Below, in pieces: positions 45,301 to 57,300 of a stretch of DNA of 64,000 bases (position 1 is its first letter; each line of letters begins with the position of its first letter). The notes under the pieces were generated by a model, which was not told where the DNA came from, did not search any database, and saw only the letters and a program-made list of their open reading frames with translations. The DNA is taken from positions 3,633,089 through 3,697,088 of the forward strand of contig CM055100.1 of the NCBI GenBank assembly GCA_029204225.1. Reading direction: 5' to 3'. Made by a program: the position numbers and the translations under genes. This DNA is from Diphasiastrum complanatum (lineage: Eukaryota; Streptophyta; Lycopodiopsida; Lycopodiales; Lycopodiaceae).

Positions 45301-48300
45301 CTGGAAAGCTCCATGAAGGTTCCATTGTGGGTCTAAGTAGGACTATTGTCATTCATTTGATAGCTGATGATATTAATCTCTCTCTTTAGTCTCCTTAAGC
45401 ATACTCCCTGCTGCTTTCTAGAGCTAGTTTCTGCTTATATTTTGCTTTCTTAGCCTAGCTATTGATCTATTGTAAATCCATTCGTAATTTAGTATCAGAG
45501 CACTTTCCTTGGCAGATCTTTAGCGGAAAGCACTTCCGCTAAACTTCACGGCCCAAAAAAAGGAAAAAAAATTGGCAGGTTATTTCCGACGGCTATTTCG
45601 GCAGCCGCTATCTTTTCTGGCAACTATTTTGGCAAATTTTTCTGAGCAGTCCTGTCAGACTCCCAATCTGAAACTTCACTCAAAACTTAGAATATCATGT
45701 GCACAGCGATCTGAAACTTCGATCCCTATTGATTTCCCTACATGTACAAACATCAGAAAGCATGAAACATGGTGGAGCTAGCTGCCTTGTCTCCTCCCAA
45801 CCTTTGCTGCATAGATAATGATGAGGAATACCTCTCTATAGGTTCACCTATGGACAATCCTCAAGCACCCCTTAACCCTGACCCTTCCTGACGTCGACAC
45901 ATGGCCAATTCCATGCACAATTGACACTTGCCACTTGGCAGTACCCTGACACATAGGCAAGTGAGTAGGCTGACATGTGTCACTCATACATTGGACCAAG
46001 TGTCCCATTGAGCATGTGACACGTGTCATCTTTGTCCCCCTTCCTTTACCTTTCTCTTTTTTCTCTCTCAAGCTATCTTTTATTTTCTCTCTATCTTCCC
46101 TTCCTTTCATGAACCTGACTCAATATCGAAGCAAAGCATCAAAAGTTCATTACAAATATGAGAGGTTAAATGTGAGTTGCATCGTTGAAAGAGTAGAACA
46201 AGAATGAACTAAATTGTAGCCAAAGCTCTATACGTGGCAAAAGTGTTTTATTCATTGATCTACCCATTTGCATTGAGAAAGCATCAATGTCATTTTTTGT
46301 GGATTAGTAAGTAGAAGGAGATAATTTTGCGAACAAGGAGATAATCATGCAGGTGTTTGTAAGATCATGCTAGTAAAGTGCAATGCAATGAGGAACTCTT
46401 TGAAATTTTAGAAAAAGGATGTGCCATTCAAAGCTTTGGCCTAACTAGATTCAATTATGCTTCAAGTTGTAATCACAGTGTATTATTGGTGACCATCACC
46501 ATACGAGGAAAACTCACAAATGGAAAAGTCAAGCATTTTCTATTCAGCAAGAATTGAAGATAATTGAAGACATAGAAACAAAGGCGTCTATTTAGCAGAG
46601 AGTAGCCAAATTAACCAATCCATTTTTTCACTTAAACCCTACCAATGTTGTATACCCATTGGGGCCTTTATTTTTAATGTTAATTCAGTTCATGGGGTCC
46701 ATTTTATAAATGGCCTTTAGAGTCCATACGAGTTCGACACTTCATATTCACTCCCATGAGGAGTTACATCTGTTGGCTATTCAATTCCATGGGTTGTTGA
46801 TGTTTGGCTCACCATTCTTGAGCCTTTACATTTACCATGTCTCATCTATTTGTACCTCTCCACATTAGGAGGATTGAGAGGGATTCATTTGTGCAATACA
46901 AGCTTTGAGTTTTCTCTCTCAATTTTGGCTTTCTCTTTCTTGAGAATTGTTGTTCTATGGCTTGTAGGAATCCAGAATCAAGACTATTCATTAACACAAA
47001 GTATTCTCAAAGAGAAGAGAGAGACGGTTAGACGACCCTCTTGTAGAAACTTGTGGATAGTCAATATGAACAGTAGATTGATTAACAAAAGTGTGTCACA
47101 TACAAATGAATGGCTACATATAAGTAGTCCAAGATGGCTATCTACCTTGTTGGCCATCCAATAACTTGACTAATGGCTATCTAGCTACCATAAGTTACAT
47201 AGAATAATTAAGTACCCCAAATAACAAGTTAGGTACTTAATTCACATGTATAGGCCCCTAGTGGACCCACGAGTCCCTACAAGTTAGTTTCATACTAACT
47301 TGGGCCTAAAATATAAATGACCATAGTTACACAGATCTCGACCTTTTGGGTCATAGTAACCTATGACTTCTACATCATTTACATTTATTATTCTAACACC
47401 CTCCTTAAATGAAAATGACATGTAGAAATGACATGTATTCACTAAGTAAGAAAATCAGCATGTTGCTTTAAATTTAAAGCTTCACAAAGACCTTTAAATC
47501 GAACTTGATCTTATAAACCCATTTACAGCCAATTGCTTTCTTTCCATGTGGAAGATCAACAAGAACCCATGTTTGGTTCTTTATGAGTGAGTCATACTCC
47601 TCTTTCATCGCGTCCTCCCAACATTTTACTCCTCTGGCCTGCTCATAAAAAACAGGTTCTATTGCACTATCCTCAATAGATGTAAGAGCAAAATCAGAAA
47701 AATCAGCAAATTCTACTGATTTAGATGAGGCACGAGTCTTCCCTTCATAGAAGCGGTTCACTTTGTTGTCCTGCAAAGTCTGCAACAGCCATTTAGGGAC
47801 TGGTTTAGGCTGTCCAACAGCCTTACTTTGATCAACGCTTTGCTGTCCAAAGTGATCTCAACTGTCAACACTTTGCTGTCCAAAGTGCTCTGAAATTGGA
47901 CTATGTTGTCCAAAGTTTTCAACAGGCCGTTCCTCTTCATAAATCTGCTCCTCTTGATGAATTATGGGTTGTTCGCTTGAAGAACCAGTGGGCTGTCCAT
48001 TAGAGGATGATGGCAGTCCCTCCTCTTCAACATTAGATGGTGATACCAAATCTGGAAACACTTCAACATAGTCATCTTGGGGGATGTCCCCTTTCATGAT
48101 ATGAATGGGCGCAAGATCATAGGAGTTCTTCTCATCAAAATGAACATCACGACTCACTATGATTTTGTTAGTATCCACATTAAACAATCTATAGCCTTTA
48201 CTTTCACTACTATAGCCCATAAGAAGGCATTTTACTCATTTATCATCTAGTTTGGATCTTAGCTTATCGGGAATAAATGCTTAAGCCGTGCAACCAAAAG

Positions 48301-51300
48301 TGCGAAAGTGAGAAACCGATGGCTTCTTACCATACCAAACTTCATAAGGAGTCAAAATCTTCAAGGCTTTAGTCGAACACAGATTACTAATGTATGCCGC
48401 CGTAATAACCGCTTCAGCCCAAAACTTGTGGGGAACGCCCTTTGCCTTAAGCATACAATGAGCCATCTCCATGATTGTGCGATTTTTCCTCTCAGCAACA
48501 CCATTTTGTTGCGGTGTGTAAGGTGTAGTCATTTGATGTAGAATGCCTTTGCTTTGAAGAAACGTGCCGAACGTACTTTTAATGTATTCCCCTCCTCGGT
48601 CGGTGCGTAGTATTTTCAAAGTATGCCCAAATTGATTTTCTATCATAGCTAGAAAATCTTTGAAGCGTTGAAAAACTTCAGATTTTGCCTTCATAGGAAA
48701 GTCATATTGCAGGTAGCTCAGCTATCAATCACCCAATCAATGGAAGAAAAAACAGCAACCTGCAGTAGTGTTGTTTTCTGCTGAAAAACCAGCAAGTCGA
48801 GAAGTGGTAGAAATCTCATTTTGATTAGAGATGAGATTGTTAGTGACAAAAGCAAAATCACCATTGAAAGAACCATCCTCCTTTTGATGTTCTAATGAAA
48901 TCATGGTTGTATTTGTATCAATACCTTTCTCTTTATCCTTAGTAAGCTTCTTCCTACATTCCTTTATGTGGTGCCCATACTTTTTACAATAATGGCACTT
49001 ACCCTTCTTTTTGGATCCTTGATCTTGGCCTTCCTTGGATTTTTGATCCTTGGAAGAAGAAGGCTTACCTTTCCACTTGCCCTTGCCTTTGCCTTTGGTG
49101 AAGAAGGCTTGATCTTCTTGTTCACCAAAATTAATCCTTGTTAGCTCTTCTTGGAGAAGTAAGCCAACAAGCTCTTCAAAGGAGATTTGTTGTCCCCTAA
49201 GAGATATGCTTAAATTAGACACAAATGGAAGATAGGAATGAGGAAGTGAATTAAGAGTAATTGAAGCAAATTGAGAGTTCTCGACAATTTCGTCAATGCT
49301 AAGAAGCTCTTCACGAAGATCCTTGATCTTCATTAAGTGATTTGAAAGCATATCACCCTCTTGCATCTTCAATGTTGAGAGTTGATTACGTAGAAAAAGC
49401 ACTTTCGCTGTATTCTTCACTTGGACCATCTTGGCAAGCACTTTCCAAGCACTCTTGGAAGTCTTGCATGATCGAATGTGAGGTAGGATTGATCTCTTCA
49501 CGGATAGTAGCTCTTGACGGTGTAGTAGGTGCCAAACTAGGTGGCCTCTCTTCATCACCACTTACAACTTCAAAGAAACCTTTAGCAATAATGAGGTTTT
49601 TGATCATATAGCACCACAAGGAGAAATTAGTTCCATCCAACCTATCTTCATTGAACAAAGAACCTATAGATTCAAATTCTTTAGCCATTTCTGAAAATTC
49701 AGCTAATAGTAGATGGGAAAAACAGATTCCAAGCCAAAATCTACTAAAAAATCAGCAAAATCAAACTGAATTAATGAGCACTATAGATTGCAATACACCA
49801 CATGCAATAGCTCATTCACAAGAAGATATAGGTGGCTGTATTCTGCTGAAATAACAGAATACTAACTAATATGCAGGCTTCCAATGAAGCCAAAACCACA
49901 ACCAGAACTTTTGTGGTAAAATGGTGTGCACTCAATGTGCTAATGGAGCAGATGGTAGGACCTTCTTGCAGGCTCAAAAACAGAAAAATTTCAGCCACTA
50001 AAAATGTGTTAAAAACACATTTGTCTTCAAGGTAGATGGGCGCCCTCCTCCAAAAAGAAAATCTGAAATTTGAAGCATGTAATCTGATTTCAATCACATG
50101 AAAATTAGTTGAGCATGGGCGCCCTACTGCTGGCTCCTAAATGAGTGGAGGTTCCAAGCTTCTCCCTGCAATTTCCTGCACAAAAAACAAGGAGCCGAAC
50201 AGTTCTCTCTCCACAAAAATCAGAAAAATTCTGATTTTTATGAACCAAAAAAAGTGTGTCACATACAAATGAATGGCTACATATAAGTAGTCCAAGATGG
50301 CTATCTACCTTCATGACTGTTGGTCGTCCAATAACTTGACTAATGGCTATCTAGCTACCATAAGTTACATAAAATAATTAAGTACCCCAAATAACAAGTT
50401 AGGTACTTAATTCACATGTATAGGCCCCTAGTGGACCCACGAGTCCCTACAAGTTAGTTTCATACTAACTTGGGCCTAGAATATAAATGACCATGGTTAC
50501 ACAGATCTCGACCTTTTGGGTCATAGTAACCTATGACTTCTACATCATTTACATTTATTATTCTAACATGGCTGTCCACTATTTTCCAGATTTGAAAGTG
50601 TTCAATGTCCTTGATTGTTAGCATCTTAAATTCAGCCCAATAGCAATTGAAATAGCCTACATTTGGTATCAGAGCAACTAAGATCCAATCTCCTCCAAAC
50701 TTTGCATTTTTCAGGATAGGACTCTTGGCATCCTTGAAAGGTATCTTTGTTCATATCACATTTTTGGTGCAGATTTCTATCAAAAGTATTATGCAAGGCT
50801 CTTAGCCACTCAAAGGGGCAAAGTTTGATCTATAATTTGCATCCTACAACTGAAATTTCGGTAAGTTATGGAGATTCTCTCTCTCTAGAGGGAGCAAAAG
50901 GGATTCTCTCTCTCTCTAGAGGGAGCAAAAGGAGCAGGAGGCAAATCTGGTTTTCTAATCAAATTTTGCCTATGAGGTCTTTTCTAATCTTTTTGTGTGC
51001 TTTATAGGAAGATGTTTACATATACTTCATGGCTGAAAAGGGAGAATTTATTTTCCTTGGTGAAAGTTCCAAATTAGATAGTAATAATTACATGATTTGG
51101 AAATTTAAATCAAGAATATTTGGTTATGGTAGATCTATGGGATTTGACAATTGAAGAAGAAGAATCTCCTTCTCTTCCTGAAAATGATACATCTGATGAG
51201 GAGGATACAACTTTCAAGAGGAAAAAGGTTTTTGATAAAAGAGCTGATAGAGCACTAGCCATAATCAATGTCTATTAAGGATAGCCTTATTCCACATGTC

Positions 51301-54300
51301 ACTAATGTCAAATCACCTAGGGAGGCTTGGGAGAAATTCCAACAAATGTTTTGAGACATCTTCCCCACTAGGATCCTCTTCCTCAAGCAAAAGTTTCATA
51401 CCTTGAAGATGAGTGAGGGAGAAGCTATGACACCATACTTGATAAGAATCAAAGATGTGGTAGATCAATTGAAGGATGTAGGGAAGGATGTAGATGACCT
51501 CGACATGGTTAGTGTCACCCTCAATGGTCGTCCTCCACAATTTCAGCATCTTGTCACCACATTAAATGTTATAAAGAAACCGCCAAAATACGATCATGTG
51601 GCTAGAATTCTTCTTCAAGAAAAATTAAGATCCCAAACTTATGAGACAGCAAAGGTTATTGCACAATCTCAGCTCTTGTTGCATACAACAACAAGAAAAA
51701 TCCAAAGAATAAGAAGAAACAAGGTTCTAATGCTTCTAACAATTCCAAGTGTTCTATTTGTGGTAGGAAAAGCCACAAAGAAGCAGATTGTTGATTCAAG
51801 GACGATCCTGTTGAATTTCACACGTGTGGGAGTGCCACAAAGTGTGATTTTGATCTCCTAAGATGTGGTGATTGCACATAGATCATACATAGATTGAAAA
51901 CCAAGATCTATTCCATCAATCTAAGGCAAGAGCACTTTTCTACATGCATAAATCAATCATACAAGTACATTCACAAGTGTGGAGACCTGAGTATGAAAAT
52001 GCCCTCCTCTCGAGTAGAGAGAGAATCAACCATCAAAAACTCGAGTAGAGAGAGAAACCAATTTTGACTCAAAATGTGTAGAAATCTCATAACTCCAAAA
52101 AACTTAATTACAAATGAAGTAAGTCACATATAAGTAGTAATCTAGGGTGACGGGGAGTGAAACATGATTGGACCCTGTTAGACATAACTAAACATTCACC
52201 TCTCAGTTTAGTAATCACTAGTTATCCGTGAGCTCAAATTTGTAAGGCCCACGTTATGAGGAGAAGCCATAATTGAGCACGCTTGTTAGTATGGGGTATG
52301 GGGTCTAATGTGAGACTATGATGGTTATGAGATGGCTGGATTGCATATAGCAGGAAGTCTAGGGGGGTTCGGGGGCAGAGCCCCCCGAGAAACAGGGGGT
52401 CCGGGGGGCGGTAGGCCCCCGGCGGGGAGTTTGGGGGGCAGAGCCCCCCAACGGCTGTTCGCTCTCTCTGATGGTGGTTGCCACTATATAACTACCACAT
52501 TGAGAAGCATTCCTCAGCAGTTGGAGCATTCTGTTTATTGTAGATCAGTCGTCCAGAGTCTATTCAAGATCGCCATTGAAGCCCTTCTCCAGAGTGCACA
52601 GATTGGATAGCACCATCATCATATGTACTGGCTTTATTATCAGATTCGAGTTTATTGTCTCTTGTCTATGCTGAATTCAATTGTCAATTATAATAGACCC
52701 CTTCTTTCCCTCCTCTAAATCCTATTGGTTGAGTGACATATGAGCCCTCAAACTTGATTGGGCCAAATTGATGAATATCTCTCTTTTGATTGGACCCTAA
52801 CTCTCATGCCAACACATAGGGACATGTCACACACCAAATCTTTACTTGACAAATGTTATAAGCCTAACTTGACTCGAGCTACATCACAACCTACTTTAGG
52901 CCTAATCATGCTTTGACATGTGTGCTTGCCTATTTTGCCTCTAATACCAAAAATGGCCCTATCACCTACTTACACATAGATGTAGGAAAGCAAGAGACAA
53001 GTCACCAAGATCTAGTTATCAATCAATCTCCACAAGAAACAAGAGAGAAGAGGCTGGGCGCCCAACTCTAAGAGAGAGAGAGAGAGAGAGAGAGAGAAAA
53101 CAGCAACAAGAGCAATGGAGAGCCAAACTGTATAAAATGGAATACACAATGAGCATCTAAGTACTCTACCTGGATGTGACCAAATGCCAGCAAACCCTAA
53201 GGTAAACCACTTCCTAAATGTAGGGCACCCCCAAAAGTCAAGATAGGGCCCTCATTCTTCCCAATGGAGAAGAAAAGTACATTCGAAATGTACTTTATAT
53301 TCCTAAGATTAAAAAAAATCTCATTTCGGTCTTTACAATCATGAATCAAGGATTGATTGTAGAATTTAAAGAAGACAAACGTCTTATAAAAGACCCAAAG
53401 AGATCACTTTTAATTGTTGCTTCGGGAACATTGCGAGGAGGTTTGTTTTTGTTGGATATTTATGAACCTAAAGCTTTGACATCCTTTGGTCTTGTTGCTA
53501 CTAATTCACATGCATTGGAGTTGGCTAAACTATGGCATGCGAGGTACGGGCACCTCAATTTTGGAAGTTTGAATGTGTTAAAGAAATTCAACATGGTGGA
53601 AGGCATTCCAAATATGGAGCATCCCGAAGGACATGTATGCGAAGGATGCATACTTGGTAAGTTTCAACAGAAGCCTTTTCCTATTGATGGGACTATCAAA
53701 GTTGGTGATAAGTTTGCCTTAATTCATAGTGATGTATGTGGTCCAATGAGGACCGAATCCATTGGTAAATGCTACTTCGTTACTTTTATTGATGATTTTT
53801 CAAGGTTTACATGGATCTTTCCTATGAAGGCAAAATCTGAAGTTTTTCAACGCTTCAAAGATTTTCTAGCTATGATAGAATATCAATTTGGGCATACTTT
53901 GAAGATACTACGTACCGACCGAGGAGGGGAATACATTAAAAGTACGTTCGGCACGTTTCTTCAAAGCAAAGGCATTCTACATCAAATGCCTACACCTTAC
54001 ACACCGCAACAAAATGGTGTTGCCGAGAGGAAAAATCGCACAATCATGGAGATGGCTCATTGTATGCTCAAGGCAAAGGGCGTTCCCCACAAGTTTTGGG
54101 CTGAAGCGATTATTACGGCGGCATACATTAGTAATCGGTGTCCGACTAAAGCTTTGAAGATTTTGAGTCCTTATGAAGTTTGGTATGGTAAGAAGCCATC
54201 GGTTTCTCACTTTGGGGACATCCCCAAGATGACCATGTTGAAGTGTTTCCAGATTTGATATCACTATCTAATGTTGAAGAGGAGGGACTGCCATCATCCT

Positions 54301-57300
54301 CTAATGGATAGCCCACTGGTTCTTCAAGCGAACAGCCCATAATTCATCAAGAGGAGCAGATTTATGAAGAGGAACGGCCTGTTGAAAACTTTGGACAGCA
54401 TAGTCCAATTTCAGAGCACTTTGGACAGCAAAGTGTTGACAGTTCAGATCACTTTGGACAGCAAAGCGTTGATCGAAGTAAGGTTGTTGGATAGCCTAAA
54501 CCAGTCCCTAAATGGCTGTTGCAGACTTTGCAGGACAGCAAAGTGAACCGTTTCTATGAAGGGAAGACTCGTGCCTCATCTAAATCAGTAGAATTTGCTG
54601 ATTTTTCTGATTTTGCTCTTACATCTATTAAGGATAGTGCAATAGAACCTGTTATTTATGAGCAGGCCAGAGGAGTAAAATGTTGGGAGAACGCGATGAA
54701 AGAGGAGTATGACTCACTCATAAAGAACCAAACATAGGTTCATGTTGATCTTCCACATGGAAAGAAAGCAATTGGCTGTAAATGGGTTTATAAGATCAAG
54801 TACAAGTCCGATGGTACTGTCGAAAGGTACAAGGCAAGACTTGTTGCCAAAGGTTATGCGCAAAAGGAGGGCATTGATTATGAGGAAACTTTTGCACCTA
54901 CCGCACGAATAACTACCGTAAGGATAGTCACTGCTTTGGCTGCCCATCATGGTTGGCGTATGCACCAACTTGACATAAAGACAGCCTTCCTCAATGGTGA
55001 TCTTAATGAGGAAGTTTACCTTCAGCAACCTGCTGGTTTTTTGGCTGCAGGTCAAGAAGACAAAGTGTGTCTTCTCAAGGAGGCTCTCTATGGACTAAAA
55101 CAAGGCCCAAGGATGTGGTATCAAAAGATACACACATACTTTTGTGATCGTGGGCTTTCTAACAGTCCTAGTGAATCTACGCTTTATGTCATGCATACAT
55201 CTGAGTTTATCATCATCATTTTGCTATATGTTGATGATATTATCATTACGGATAGTAATGAACAATATATTGCAGCCTTAAAATCTGATCTTGCTTCAGT
55301 TTATGATACATCAGATTTAAACCAATTGCATTTCTACCTTGGTCTTGAGTTTTTGCAAGGAAAGGCTAGAATCTTCATTACCCAACAGCGGTACATTAAG
55401 CAGATTTTGAAGCGTTTCAAAATGGAAGATTGCAAGCCGGTTGCTACACCAATTGAGACGGGCCTGAAGTTAAGTAATCAAAGTGGTGGTGAACCATTTG
55501 ATACTACACTATATTGTCAAGCGGTTGGAAGTCTCATTTACTTATGCAACTCAAGACCAGACATATCTTATAGTGTTTCCCTCATGAGTCAATTCATGCA
55601 TGCTACGTTGACATCACATTGGAAAGCATTGAAGAGGATCCTTCGACATCTTCAAGGAAGTAAAACACTTGGTCTGTTTTATCCTTCTAGTGATGATGCA
55701 TGTTTGGCTGGTTTTTGTTACTCAGATTGGGGTGGAGATCAAGACACTAGACGCTCTACTATTGGTCATTGCTTTTTCATTGGAGATTTTGCAGTTTCTT
55801 GGTTAAGCAAGAAGCAGCCCACCGTTGCTACATCCTCAAGTGAAGCAAAATATAGAGCAACGTTTTCAGCCACTACAAAGTGTATTGGCTGAGACAATTA
55901 CTTGTCGATATGAAGCATGGCCAGCCCTCAGCTACTCTCCTATTTACGGATAGTCAAAGTGCTATCGCCATTGCACGAAATCCAGTATTTCATGCAAGAA
56001 CAAAGCATATTGAGATCCACTATCACTTTGTTCGGGAGAAGCTTCATAATGGCGACATCACGCTTGAATATTGTCCCATGGAGGATAATATTGCAGATGT
56101 GTTCACTAAGGCATTGCCAAGAGTTCAATTTAAAGGTCTTTGTGAAGCTTTAAATTTAAAGCAACATGCTGATTTTCTTACTTAGTGAATACATGTCATT
56201 TTCATTTGAGGGTGTTAGCATAATAAATGTAAATGATGTAGAAGCCATAGGTTACTATGACCCAAAAGGTCAAAATCTGTGTAACCATGGTCATTTATAT
56301 TTTAGGCCCAAGTTAGTATGAAACTAACTTGTCGTGGGTCCACTAAGGGCCTATACATGTGAATTAAGTACCTAACTTGTTATTTGGGGTACTTGATTAT
56401 TTTATGTAACTTATGGTAGCTAGATAGCCATTAGTCAAGTTATTGGACAGCCAACAGTCATGAAGGTAAATAGCCATCTTGGACTACGTATATGTAGCCA
56501 TTCATTTGTATGATACACACTTTTGTTAAGCAATCTACGGTTCCTATTGGCTGTCCACAAATTTCTACAAGAGGGTCATCTAACCATCTCTCTCTTCTCT
56601 TTGAGAATACTTTGTGATAATGAATAGTCTTGATTCTGGATTCCTACAAATGTTTCTTATTGATAACTAGTAAAATTCAGGAGATATGTATTTTACCTTA
56701 CCTTCATTTAAGTAAACAGCGTAAAATATTCGAATATCAATTTGATATTATTATTCTTTCATTTCATATATTCTGCTTGTTATAATTTATATCTAAGCAC
56801 TGACGTAACCTCACTAGTAACAAGCTAGTTCAAATACTGCCTCCAGGTGAGGCAAATTCTAACACAACCAGATTGCCTTCTCAAATATATCATGATTTAA
56901 ATCAAACCATGAGGTCTTCCATAATGAAATCAATAAGGTTCGAAATGAGATGGGAATTTTTGAACAACTTCCCTCAAGTTTGAATATTTTAGGTGAGTTC
57001 TGATATCCGCCAGCCGTTTCACTGGATCCTCAAGTGCAACCTTTCCGTCAATTACCCACAGATTAGTACCTCACCAAAGTGTTTGTGTAGGTAATTGAGG
57101 AACCAAATATAAAATGTGCTCATTTGCAACCTATTTCAAGCTATAATCTGAGAGGCTTTTTCGATTTGTGCATACAGTAGGCTAATGATCGCATCCAGCT
57201 AATGAAGGCAGGAGATGAGCTATGCTACACTTTATCAAATCTCTTTGGTTACGTTTACATAGCCTGCTCATCACCATATTTGGAAACAAAACCCCAGAAA

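Larger units (their letters stand above)
46963..50568 (-). mobile_element. Copia-A1: internally deleted Copia with target duplication
   Basis: Bounded by the 5-bp duplication TGGCT (46958-46962 and 50569-50573). 3' LTR is 46963-47398; the 5' LTR (about 50253-50568) is shortened at its inner end. Gag is at 49688-48740. The protease is cut at its active site and joined to mid-integrase. The integrase remainder and linker follow (48694-47860), then a short RT start (to about 47490). RT and RNase H are missing, because RT start KIKFDLKVFVKL jumps to the gene's 3' end. It sits inside the Copia-4 LTR, in intron 2 of the SNARE-like gene. Confidence 0.88.
46750..51840 (+). mobile_element. Copia-4: split 5' LTR, leader and gag, host of a nested insertion
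   Basis: LTR-like sequence left of 46962 continues after 50569 and ends CCTACA at 50661. A primer binding site TGGTATCAGAGC (50664-50675), leader and gag follow. The LTR is interrupted between 46962 and 50569 by Copia-A1. The gag has frameshifts and stops. Protease and later domains are absent. The LTR start is uncertain. Confidence 0.7.
53250..56648 (+). mobile_element. Copia-A2: same family as Copia-A1, opposite strand, 5' truncated
   Basis: GAG-pre-integrase, integrase, linker, RT, RNase H and a 3' LTR of 436 bp. It complements Copia-A1: it retains RT and RNase H but lacks gag and the 5' LTR. Damage consists of a deletion of about 200 bp after VSHFG (54214), an in-frame TAG at 54735-54737 replacing the Trp kept in A1, and a frameshift near 55880 in RNase H. 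It is in the SNARE-like intron 2. Confidence 0.9.
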
